From positions 1 to 8,326 of the forward strand of contig CAIVPY010000240.1 of NCBI GenBank assembly GCA_903907885.1: 8,326 bases of DNA, in the 5' to 3' direction. Below, piece by piece: positions 1 through 5,924 of the stretch. The notes under the pieces were generated by a model. That model was not told where the DNA came from. It ran no database searches and was given only the letters and a program-made list of their open reading frames with translations. Position 1 is the first letter of the stretch. Each line of letters starts with the position of its first letter. Origin of the DNA: an uncultured Bacteroidota bacterium. GTDB taxonomy: Bacteria; Bacteroidota; Bacteroidia; UKL13-3. The translations under genes were made by a program, and so were the position numbers.

Positions 1-118
1 CTTGCTTACCATCAATTATTTTTACAATTACTTGCCTCTCTCCATAAATTGGTAAGCTACTATTTCCACAGGATGTAATTATGAAAAAACAAATTACAAA
101 AACTATTTTATTTTTCAT
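1..118 (-). CDS. SCO1/SenC-like lipoprotein, 5' part only (runs off left edge)
   Basis: Reading leftward from an ATG at 118-116, 39 codons stay open to the window edge. The product starts with two lysines among the first four residues, then a hydrophobic stretch, then a lipobox-like I-T-S-C with the lipidated cysteine at residue 17, so it should be an envelope lipoprotein. After the cysteine comes LPIYGER at residues 22-28, followed by a hydrophobic strand. In Bacteroidota SCO1/SenC proteins (thioredoxin-fold copper chaperones for cytochrome oxidase) a short 'LP-x-x-G-x-R' segment at this place typically precedes the thioredoxin domain. The copper-binding CxxxC and the distal His lie outside the window, so the assignment rests on the N-terminus alone. 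The start overlaps the last codons of the upstream lipoprotein gene by 11 bp, which implies cotranscription and probable translational coupling. Confidence 0.66.
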   Translation of the reverse strand, partial: MKNKIVFVICFFIITSCGNSSLPIYGERQVIVKIIDGKQ

Positions 119-509
119 CTAATATCCTCTCTGCATTTTGAATGCTTTTAAACGTGAGTGTATGAACTTTTTTAATTTCCACTAATTGCTCTTGTAGATA
201 TTTTTCTGCTGTATCGCTTTTCATATTGGGTTCATTGTATTGGTGCATCCAGTCTAACATAGCTCTGTCTGCCCTATATAATTCAGCCGATAAATGTTGA
301 AAGGTGTCTTTTAGTGATAAATTAGAAAGGCTATCTAATTTGTTATTTGTGATTTTTTTTAACTTTAATATGTAAGAAGATTTAGACATAGCCTCATCAT
401 GTAAGCGCATAATATCGTCATTGATTTTTTCGACTTTTGATATGCTATTTGTATTCCCACAGGATAACAATAGTGATACATAAAAAACTATAGAAATTAA
501 TTTTATCAT
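108..509 (-). CDS. small helical lipoprotein, conserved in Bacteroidota, function unknown
   Basis: A 133-residue product with a lipoprotein signal: lysine at position 3, a hydrophobic run to residue 15, and lipobox L-L-S-C with Cys17 followed by Gly. The mature part is charged and predicted almost wholly helical (about residues 24-57, 64-92 and 97-132), with no enzyme motif. A central segment at residues 80-93 (ADRAMLDWMHQYNE) and an early 'HDEAM' at 37-41 recall a Bacteroidota family found beside SCO-family genes, sometimes carrying uninformative names such as 'viral A-type inclusion protein'; that link is from memory. Translation starts at an ATG at 509. A TAAATTTC at 559-552 on this strand is a one-mismatch fit to the -7 promoter element, but I see no -33 partner at normal spacing. 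The next gene begins inside its last codons, so the two probably work together in the envelope, perhaps in copper or oxidase assembly (inference). Confidence 0.8.
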   Translation of the reverse strand: MIKLISIVFYVSLLLSCGNTNSISKVEKINDDIMRLHDEAMSKSSYILKLKKITNNKLDSLSNLSLKDTFQHLSAELYRADRAMLDWMHQYNEPNMKSDTAEKYLQEQLVEIKKVHTLTFKSIQNAERILDEK

Positions 510-618
510 TTTTTAGCAGAACATTGAAGCGAATTTTTCTACCTTAGTTGAGAAATTTAACATTAATACTATTTTTAATAATAGAGCAACATTACGAAAT
601 AATTATGATACTAATTGA

Positions 619-651
619 TTTGAAGGTATCAGTTTTGTTATAATTAATTTG
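619..651 (+). promoter_or_regulatory. candidate Bacteroidota-type promoter for the acetyltransferase cassette
   Basis: TTTG at 619-622 is followed after 21 bases by TTAATTTG at 644-651, one mismatch from the TAnnTTTG -7 element of Bacteroidota housekeeping promoters. A start a few bases later would leave a leader of roughly 25 bases before the ATG at 683. In such AT-rich DNA this can arise by chance, so support is moderate. Confidence 0.38.
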
Positions 652-682
652 CTAAAACATAAAAATAATGTAAACTAAAACC

Positions 683-1165
683 ATGGAAATAAGAATTAGA
701 GAATTTGAAATTCAGGATAAAGAAGCTTGTTTAATAGCCTTTGATAGCAATGTGCCTTTATTTTTCACAAAAAACGAAGTCAATGATTTCTCACATTTTT
801 TAGATACTTTTCAAAACAAACCTATTGCGAACAAAACGTATTTTTATGCAGTGATATTAGAAAATGAAGTAATAGGTTGTGGTGGTTTTGGGGATAAAGA
901 AAATGTTGGAATTGTTTCGTTAGCATGGGGATTGATTCATAAAGACTTTCATAATAAAGGGTTTGGTGAACAATTATTAAAGTATCGATTAGAGCGTATA
1001 GAAAGAATTTATTCGATGAAATCTGTTTTTGTTGACACCACTCAACACACATATGGTTTCTTTGAAAAATATGGATTTGTTGTTTCAAAAATAACAGACA
1101 ATTATTATGAAAAAGGTATGCACCGTTACGATATGGAATTTAAACCAAAATATAGAAATTCATGA
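683..1165 (+). CDS. GNAT family N-acetyltransferase
   Basis: A 160-residue single-domain GNAT protein. The N-terminal strand begins IRIREFEIQDKE, and the central strands around residues 54-84 end in GLAWG-like 'SLAWGLIH'. The acetyl-CoA pyrophosphate loop follows as H-N-K-G-F-G (residues 90-95), a version of the Q/R-x-x-G-x-G/A motif A, and then a long helix. 'DTTQHTYGFFEKYGF' (118-132) forms the motif B helix and strand, with Tyr124/Tyr130 in the region that often supplies the general acid. The family transfers an acetyl group from acetyl-CoA to an amine; the substrate cannot be read from the sequence. It is a cytosolic protein with no signal peptide. The ATG at 683 gives the usual GNAT start with little extra sequence. 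Its TGA overlaps the methyltransferase ATG by 4 bp (ATGA), so it leads a three-gene cassette. Confidence 0.9.
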   Translation: MEIRIREFEIQDKEACLIAFDSNVPLFFTKNEVNDFSHFLDTFQNKPIANKTYFYAVILENEVIGCGGFGDKENVGIVSLAWGLIHKDFHNKGFGEQLLKYRLERIERIYSMKSVFVDTTQHTYGFFEKYGFVVSKITDNYYEKGMHRYDMEFKPKYRNS

Positions 1166-1962
1166 AAACAGAAATAGATTACTTATCTATAAATAAACAA
1201 TCTTGGAACAAAAGGACGGAAACACACCTTACTTCTGAATTTTATGATGTTATTGGGTTTTTAAAAGGAAACACCTCACTAAACACGATTGAGTTGGATT
1301 TATTGGGTGATATAAAAGGCAAAAGCGTATTACATCTGCAATGCCATTTTGGGCAAGACACCATTTCATTGCAACGATTAGGAGCATCAGTAACTGGTAT
1401 TGATTTGTCTGACCAATCCATTCTAAGTGCTAATGAATTGGCTTCCAAGGCTGGTGTTTTTCCTTCATTTATTTGTTGCGATTTGTACGATTTACCCAAT
1501 CATTTAAACCAGCAGTTTGATGTTGTATTTACCAGTTACGGAACCATAGGTTGGTTGCCCGATCTTGACAAATGGGCAGCTATAGTATCTCGATTTTTAA
1601 AACCTAATGGTCAATTTGTGTTTGCAGAATTTCATCCTGTGGTATGGATGTTTGATGACGATTTCAAAAACATAGGGTACAATTATTTCAATACAGGTGC
1701 CATCATAGAAACCGAAAATGGAACCTATGCCGATAGAGATGCTGCTTTTACACAAGAATATGTTTGTTGGAATCACAGTATGAGCGAAGTTGTGAATAGT
1801 CTAATTAAGAGTGGACTTGAAATAAATTCCTTGAATGAGTTTGATTATTCTCCTTATAATTGTTTTAGAGAAACCATTGAAATTGAACCTAAAAAATATC
1901 GCATCAAGCACCTCGATAATAAAATACCCATGGTATATGCCATTGTAGCAACAAAAAAATAG
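1162..1962 (+). CDS. class I SAM-dependent methyltransferase
   Basis: A 266-residue cytosolic protein with a Rossmann-type methyltransferase core. Motif I is the variant VLHLQCHFGQDT (residues 56-67) in place of the usual E/D-x-G-x-G-x-G. The acidic end of strand 2 follows in VTGIDLS (77-83; Asp81 would bind the SAM ribose). Asp107 in 'CCDLYDLP' (105-112) is motif II-like near the adenine, and 'FDVVFTSYGTIGWLPDL' (119-135) is strand 4. The LHLQCHFG-D and TSYG-x-x-GWLPDL signatures mark a bacterial methyltransferase subfamily whose substrates are mostly unknown. The C-terminal third (about 155-266) has the aromatic-rich FAEFHPV segment and probably forms the substrate pocket. Translation is coupled to the upstream acetyltransferase by ATGA, and only one base separates its stop from the next gene. 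A small-molecule substrate is inferred from the neighbours, not shown. Confidence 0.88.
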   Translation: MKTEIDYLSINKQSWNKRTETHLTSEFYDVIGFLKGNTSLNTIELDLLGDIKGKSVLHLQCHFGQDTISLQRLGASVTGIDLSDQSILSANELASKAGVFPSFICCDLYDLPNHLNQQFDVVFTSYGTIGWLPDLDKWAAIVSRFLKPNGQFVFAEFHPVVWMFDDDFKNIGYNYFNTGAIIETENGTYADRDAAFTQEYVCWNHSMSEVVNSLIKSGLEINSLNEFDYSPYNCFRETIEIEPKKYRIKHLDNKIPMVYAIVATKK

Positions 1963-1963
1963 C

Positions 1964-2515
1964 ATGAAAATAATGATTGAAACTGAGAGACTTATTTTAA
2001 GAGAGTTTCTTACATCAGATGATGAAGCGTTTTTTGAAATGGATTCAAATCCAGAAGTGCATAAATATCTTGGTAATAATCCTATTAATACTATCGAGCA
2101 AGCTCGAGTTGTAATAGCATCTATTCTTAAGCAATATGAAGACAATGGTATTGGTAGATGGGCGGTTATAGAAAAAGATTCAGGAAATTTTATTGGGTGG
2201 AGTGGTTTAAAATATATTACTGAATATGAAAACAATTACATCCATTTTTACGATGTGGGTTACCGATTAATGCCAAAATTTTGGAACAATGGGTATACCA
2301 CTGAATCTGCTAAGGCAGTTATTGAATATGGTTTTTCTCAACTTAAATTGAAAGAAATAATTGGAACTGCCAATGTTGAAAATGTTAAGTCGAGAAAGGC
2401 TTTAGAAAAATGTGGACTGAAATTTATTGAAAAATTTATGTGGAAAGACATTCAATGCGATTGGTTGAAAATAACTCAAGTAGAGTGGCTGCAACAAAAA
2501 AGAATGAAGGTATAA
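1964..2515 (+). CDS. GNAT family N-acetyltransferase, RimJ/RimL type
   Basis: A 183-residue protein of the Acetyltransf_3 (RimJ/RimL/SpeG-like) branch of GNAT. It opens with the hallmark ETERLILREF (residues 6-15). 'YDVGYRLMPKFWNNGYTTE' (97-114) includes the N-N-G-Y acetyl-CoA loop of motif A, and 'GTANVENVKSRKALEKCGL' (134-152) is the motif B region with the N-x-x-S-x-x-x-L-E-K-x-G-F/L pattern. Members acetylate ribosomal-protein N-termini, polyamines, aminoglycosides or other amines; this sequence does not fix the substrate. The annotated ATG lies one base after the methyltransferase stop. A second in-frame ATG at 1973 gives MIETERL, the commoner family start, so the true product may be 180 residues. 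It is the last gene of the cassette and converges on the helicase gene. Confidence 0.88.
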   Translation: MKIMIETERLILREFLTSDDEAFFEMDSNPEVHKYLGNNPINTIEQARVVIASILKQYEDNGIGRWAVIEKDSGNFIGWSGLKYITEYENNYIHFYDVGYRLMPKFWNNGYTTESAKAVIEYGFSQLKLKEIIGTANVENVKSRKALEKCGLKFIEKFMWKDIQCDWLKITQVEWLQQKRMKV

Positions 2516-2616
2516 TTGACCTATAAACTTGAAATAACAAAATAAAAAAACTAAAATAATAATCAACTATATATGAAATCACTAACATATTTAATTGAAA
2601 ACGAAATTTGAACCAT

Positions 2617-3924
2617 TTACCTCGAAATTTCAATTTTTACTTTTTTGTTCTTCAGTTTTTCTTTGCTAATATGGTATAGCAATTCATCAACTTTATTTCT
2701 TTTTACAGCTGCATAGGCTGTAAAATCAAGTACTTCTATCAAACCCAATTCCTCTTTTTGCAATTTGCCTTTTTGCAATAAAAAGCCCACGATATCTACT
2801 TTGTTTACTTTGTCCTTCTTACCTGCTGATAGGTATATGGTCACACATTCGCTTGCAGGTGGCATCTTGGGTGTTGTAGGTAATTTTTCAAACTCTGGTT
2901 TGGTTTTAATAAAGGCTGGCAATTGCTCTTCCTCTGCCAACACCAACCAAGCATTTCCTTCAGCTTTCATCCTAGCAGTGCGGCCATTTCTATGTGTGTA
3001 AGCATCCTCGTTCAATGGCAATTGATAGTGTATTACATTTTCAATTTCAGGAATGTCTAATCCACGTGAAGCCAAATCGGTGGTGAGTAAAATGCGATGA
3101 CTTCCATTTCTAAATTTTATCAAAGCCCTTTCACGGTCTTCTTGTTCCATGCCACCATGATAAATATCGTGAATGATACCATTTTTTTTAAGCAATTCGC
3201 TTATCCTATCTACTGCTTCGCGATGGTTGCAAAACACCAAGCTGGTGCTATCTCCTAACATACAGATTAGGCCAAACAATGCATCCAATTTGTCGTTTTC
3301 AAAAGCCCTAACTGCTTTTAGCGTTAGTTGTGGCTTGTTTTCTTTAGCTGTCAAATAATTAATTTCAAAAGCATCTTCAACACCTGTAAATGCAGGTATC
3401 TCATCCATAGCTGTGGCTGAAGTTAAGATGCGTTTATCAAGCTTTGATAATTGATAAATGATATAAGACATATCTTTTTCAAAACCAAATTCTAATGATT
3501 TGTCAAACTCATCCAACACCAATGTTTTTATGGTTTCGGCATAGTAGTTATTATGCCTTGTGTGATAAGCAATTCTGCCAGGAGTGCCAATCAATAATGC
3601 AGGTTGCTGTTCTAAGTTGTTTTTCTCCACTTTGGTAGCATGACCACCATAACAACAACTAACTTTAAATCCTGTTGACATTTTTTTGAAAACACTTTCG
3701 ATTTGAATTGCCAACTCGCGCGAGGGTACTAGTATCAAGGTTTGCACACCCACTATATCTTTTTTAAGTTGACTTAATACAGGTAATAAAAAAGCCAATG
3801 TTTTTCCCGAACCAGTAGGCGAAAGCAATAATATATCTTTTGATTTTTTTGTGGCTTGTATAGTGGCCTCCTGCATTTCGTTTAGCTTTTCAATTTGCAA
3901 GCGGCTTAATATTTCTTTGTACAT
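2617..3924 (-). CDS. dbpA: DbpA-like DEAD-box ATP-dependent RNA helicase
   Basis: From the ATG at 3924-3922 the product is 435 residues. Helicase motifs appear in order: Q-motif Gln18, Walker A SPTGSGKT (35-42), Ia VPSRELA (66-72), Ib TPGRI (114-118), II D-E-F-D (138-141) in place of DEAD, III S-A-T (169-171), IV LVFCNH (229-234), V TTDLASRGLDIP (281-292) and VI HRNGRTAR (311-318). The C-terminal 76 residues (from about 360, 'VTIYLSAGKKDKV') match the DbpA RNA-binding domain, which in the E. coli and Bacillus proteins recognises 23S rRNA hairpin 92 during 50S assembly. Length is close to E. coli DbpA. An in-frame TTG at 3945 would add seven residues, but it lies in a TACCTTTG promoter element, so the ATG is preferred. 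The N-terminus ahead of the Q-motif is very short. It is an isolated gene converging on the acetyltransferase cassette. Confidence 0.92.
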   Translation of the reverse strand: MYKEILSRLQIEKLNEMQEATIQATKKSKDILLLSPTGSGKTLAFLLPVLSQLKKDIVGVQTLILVPSRELAIQIESVFKKMSTGFKVSCCYGGHATKVEKNNLEQQPALLIGTPGRIAYHTRHNNYYAETIKTLVLDEFDKSLEFGFEKDMSYIIYQLSKLDKRILTSATAMDEIPAFTGVEDAFEINYLTAKENKPQLTLKAVRAFENDKLDALFGLICMLGDSTSLVFCNHREAVDRISELLKKNGIIHDIYHGGMEQEDRERALIKFRNGSHRILLTTDLASRGLDIPEIENVIHYQLPLNEDAYTHRNGRTARMKAEGNAWLVLAEEEQLPAFIKTKPEFEKLPTTPKMPPASECVTIYLSAGKKDKVNKVDIVGFLLQKGKLQKEELGLIEVLDFTAYAAVKRNKVDELLYHISKEKLKNKKVKIEISR

Positions 3925-3942
3925 GGTGTGATAATATGTGGG

Positions 3943-3950
3943 CAAAGGTA
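3943..3950 (-). promoter_or_regulatory. -7 promoter element of the helicase gene (TACCTTTG)
   Basis: On the minus strand TACCTTTG is a perfect match to the Bacteroidota TAnnTTTG -7 element, ending 18 bases before the ATG at 3924. That fits a transcript with a leader of roughly 10-15 bases. No clean -33 TTG/TTTG is seen at the usual spacing; a GTTT lies 17 bases further upstream. The element overlaps the alternative in-frame TTG start at 3945, which would then sit at or before the transcription start. Confidence 0.5.
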
Positions 3951-4003
3951 AACTATCGAAGTCAAGTAAACGATTATTAATTAGTGAAGTAATTTGTGTT
4001 TTG

Positions 4004-4014
4004 TAGCTAAGCTA
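4004..4014. repeat. short inverted repeat TAGCT-A-AGCTA in a divergent intergenic region
   Basis: A perfect 5-bp inverted repeat with a one-base centre, which widens to an imperfect 15-bp palindrome if one mismatch per side is allowed. It lies between the divergent helicase and membrane-protein genes, before a run of ten T (4024-4033). It could be an operator half-site pair, but it is short and no regulator is encoded nearby. Confidence 0.25.
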
Positions 4015-4093
4015 AAACTAATGTTTTTTTTTTATTTTATTTATATTGCAAGTAGTTATTTTCATTTTCAGAAACATAAATTATCAAAAAAAC

Positions 4094-4507
4094 ATGAATC
4101 CAATTTTAAGAAACATTTTAGCTGTTATTGCAGGTGTAGTGTTGGGCGGCAGTGTCAATATGGGCATCATCATGATTAGTGGCTCTATTATTCCGCCACC
4201 CGAAGGTGCTGATTTAAAAACAATGGAAGGTTTAAAAGTTGTCATGCACCTGATGGAACCTAAACATTTTCTTATGCCCTTTTTGGCACATGCCTTGGGA
4301 ACTTTTGTGGGAGCATTAATTACTGTATTGATAGCAGCTAGCCATAAATTTGTACTAGCCATGGGTATTAGTGCTTGGTTTTTGTTTGGTGGTATTATGA
4401 GTGTGTTTATGCTGCCCTCTCCAACATGGTTTACCATTGTTGACCTCGCGAGTGCTTATATCCCAATGGGTTATTTGGCTGCAAAATTGGTAGAGAAAAA
4501 GGTATAA
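4094..4507 (+). CDS. conserved four-helix integral membrane protein, function unknown
   Basis: A 137-residue protein with four hydrophobic segments at about residues 5-32, 60-82, 87-107 and 113-133, so probably an inner-membrane protein. Polar or kinked features inside or next to the helices look conserved-family-like: G-x-x-N-M (19-23), IPPPEGAD (33-40), the PKHFLMPFLAHALGT stretch (56-70), FGGIM (98-102) and MLPSPTWF (106-113). I recall similar short membrane proteins in many Bacteroidota, annotated only as hypothetical; no enzyme or transporter family is recognised. The ATG at 4094 is preferred over an in-frame TTG at 4046: the extra 16 residues would add a charged, non-family stretch ahead of helix 1. 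The upstream space (3951-4093) contains ten consecutive T and no convincing promoter. It is a single-gene unit between two minus-strand blocks. Confidence 0.83.
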   Translation: MNPILRNILAVIAGVVLGGSVNMGIIMISGSIIPPPEGADLKTMEGLKVVMHLMEPKHFLMPFLAHALGTFVGALITVLIAASHKFVLAMGISAWFLFGGIMSVFMLPSPTWFTIVDLASAYIPMGYLAAKLVEKKV

Positions 4508-4512
4508 TTGAT

Positions 4513-4534
4513 TAAAAATAAGCTGATATTTTTA
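4513..4534. terminator. possible weak AT-rich hairpin after the membrane-protein gene
   Basis: An 8-bp perfect inverted repeat (TAAAAATA and TATTTTTA) with a 6-base loop begins five bases after the stop at 4507. Its position between convergent genes suits a terminator, but the stem has no G-C pairs and no clear U-run follows, so it may be chance in AT-rich DNA. Confidence 0.25.
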
Positions 4535-4667
4535 GCATTTTCGTATTTATGTCATCTATGTTTTTTTAATAAACGGACAACTTTTTTGCTATAGATTAAT
4601 TTGTCAAGGATATACTAGATTGGCAATAAAAGCTTCAATTAATATCACCAAAAATTTAATATTTACA

Positions 4668-5924
4668 TTATGTTTTCATTTTCTTTTTCTTAGCCGAAGG
4701 GAAAAGAATATTGTTCAGGATTAGTCTATAGCCAGGTGAATTGGGGTGCAGGTTCATATCTGTTGGGGGCTCTCCCACCATATGTTGGTAGTCTTCAGGG
4801 TCGTGTCCTCCATAAAAAGTCCAAGTGCCTTTGCCATAAGTTCCATTGATATACCTGGCCTCTTCTAGGGCTTTGCTTTCGCCCATTATCAAAACGGTAT
4901 TTTTAATAAACTGCTTTCTGAAGGCTGTGGTTTGTCCATAAAAACCTTTAATGGTTTTGGTGTGATTCTGACAAAGCATGGTAGGAACAATATCAAACTT
5001 GGCACTAAAATCAAATAATGTAAAATAATCATTCTCTTCGGTTACAGGTCGAGTGCCTTGCATGGCATCAATGTATGAATATTCATATACAAAAGGATCT
5101 AAATACAACTTGTAATTTTTGAAAGCAAAGCCTTTGCTAAAATCAAGTTTTGAATCAGCACTATAATCAGCCGGATCTCCATCAAAAACACTCTCGCAAA
5201 TATCCACTCCTTCGGCTGCCAATGCTATATCGTAGCTATCTGTGGCGCTACACATAGCAAACAAGAATCCACCACCACTCACAAAATCTCTTATTTTTTT
5301 AGATACAGCAATTTTCAATTCTGACACTTTTTTGAAACCATGTTTAGCAGCCATTGCCTCTGCCTCTTTCACTTCGGCTTTGTACCAAGCCGCATTGGCA
5401 AACTGACTATAAAATTTTCCATATTGACCTGTAAAATCTTCATGATGCAAATGCAACCAATCATACAAAGGCAATTTTCCATCCAAGACTTCATCATCAA
5501 ACACCACTTCATAAGGAATCTCGGCATAGCTTAAGACTAATGTTACCGCATCATCCCAAGGTTGTTTTGTTTTGGGTGAATATACAGCAATTTTGGGTGC
5601 TTTGTGAAGCTTTATCAATTCCATGTTTACATCTGGTTTAGCTATTTCTGTGAGTATCTCTGTTACTTGACCTTCACTTATTACCTCAAATGTAACAGCT
5701 CTTATTTTGCATTCTTTTTCAAATATTTCATTATAGGGCATCATAAAACTTCCTGCCCTATAATTTAATAGCCAATCAACATCTATTTCTTTTTGCAAAA
5801 CCCAATAGGCCAAGCCGTATGCCTTCAAATGGTTTTTCTGTGAATCATCCATAGGCAACAAAATACGAGTGGCAAAACTATGTAGGGTAATAATACTAAG
5901 AATTATCGATATCTTAAATTTCAT
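4668..5924 (-). CDS. exported protein of the family often labelled 'asparagine synthetase B'; function unknown
   Basis: A 418-residue protein with a signal peptide (cleavage probably after S-F-A, residues 16-18) and no lipobox Cys, so periplasmic or outside the inner membrane. It matches, from memory, a well-conserved Bacteroidota family that databases often call asparagine synthetase B. It has neither the N-terminal Cys glutaminase nor the SGGxDS ATP-pyrophosphatase motif of that enzyme, and secretion is also inconsistent with the role. The middle resembles a class I glutamine-amidotransferase-like alpha/beta fold: KIAVYSPKT (111-119), 'YDWLHLHHEDF' (154-164), 'FVSGGGFLFAMCSATDSYD' (214-232) with Cys225 where such folds carry a nucleophile, and 'YGGHDPEDYQ' (371-380) with His374. 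The C-terminus has NSPGYRLILNNILFP (395-409), then a lysine-rich tail. The ATG overlaps the TGA of the DUF2520 gene by 4 bp, so translation is coupled. Catalysis is unproven. Confidence 0.84.
   Translation of the reverse strand: MKFKISIILSIITLHSFATRILLPMDDSQKNHLKAYGLAYWVLQKEIDVDWLLNYRAGSFMMPYNEIFEKECKIRAVTFEVISEGQVTEILTEIAKPDVNMELIKLHKAPKIAVYSPKTKQPWDDAVTLVLSYAEIPYEVVFDDEVLDGKLPLYDWLHLHHEDFTGQYGKFYSQFANAAWYKAEVKEAEAMAAKHGFKKVSELKIAVSKKIRDFVSGGGFLFAMCSATDSYDIALAAEGVDICESVFDGDPADYSADSKLDFSKGFAFKNYKLYLDPFVYEYSYIDAMQGTRPVTEENDYFTLFDFSAKFDIVPTMLCQNHTKTIKGFYGQTTAFRKQFIKNTVLIMGESKALEEARYINGTYGKGTWTFYGGHDPEDYQHMVGEPPTDMNLHPNSPGYRLILNNILFPSAKKKKMKT

Noticed and set aside
510..682. Small gene or RNA in the 173-bp divergent gap
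   Set aside because: No open frame of note or stable stem seen; only promoter-like matches.
1801..2235. Minus-strand 144-residue frame across the methyltransferase/acetyltransferase junction
   Set aside because: Lies opposite two well-supported genes and shows no domain or start context.
683..2515. Toxin-antitoxin or defence system built on the GNAT genes
   Set aside because: Neither GNAT has a small DNA-binding antitoxin partner, and both match ordinary stand-alone acetyltransferase branches.
2573..2611. 12-codon plus-strand frame starting ATG AAA TCA after the acetyltransferase cassette
   Set aside because: Too short, no promoter or conserved context; a chance frame in the convergent gap.
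2603..2631. GAAATTT ... AAATTTC arms as a terminator between convergent genes
   Set aside because: Seven AT-rich pairs around a 15-base loop with no U-run; the arm sequence is itself palindromic and one copy lies in the helicase coding region.
4046..4093. TTG start adding 16 residues to the membrane protein
   Set aside because: The added segment is not like the family N-terminus, and an ATG at 4094 directly precedes helix 1.
3994..4179. Plus-strand 61-residue frame overlapping the start of the membrane protein
   Set aside because: Different frame from the conserved membrane protein; low-complexity Phe/Lys/His content from the T-run and AT-rich leader.
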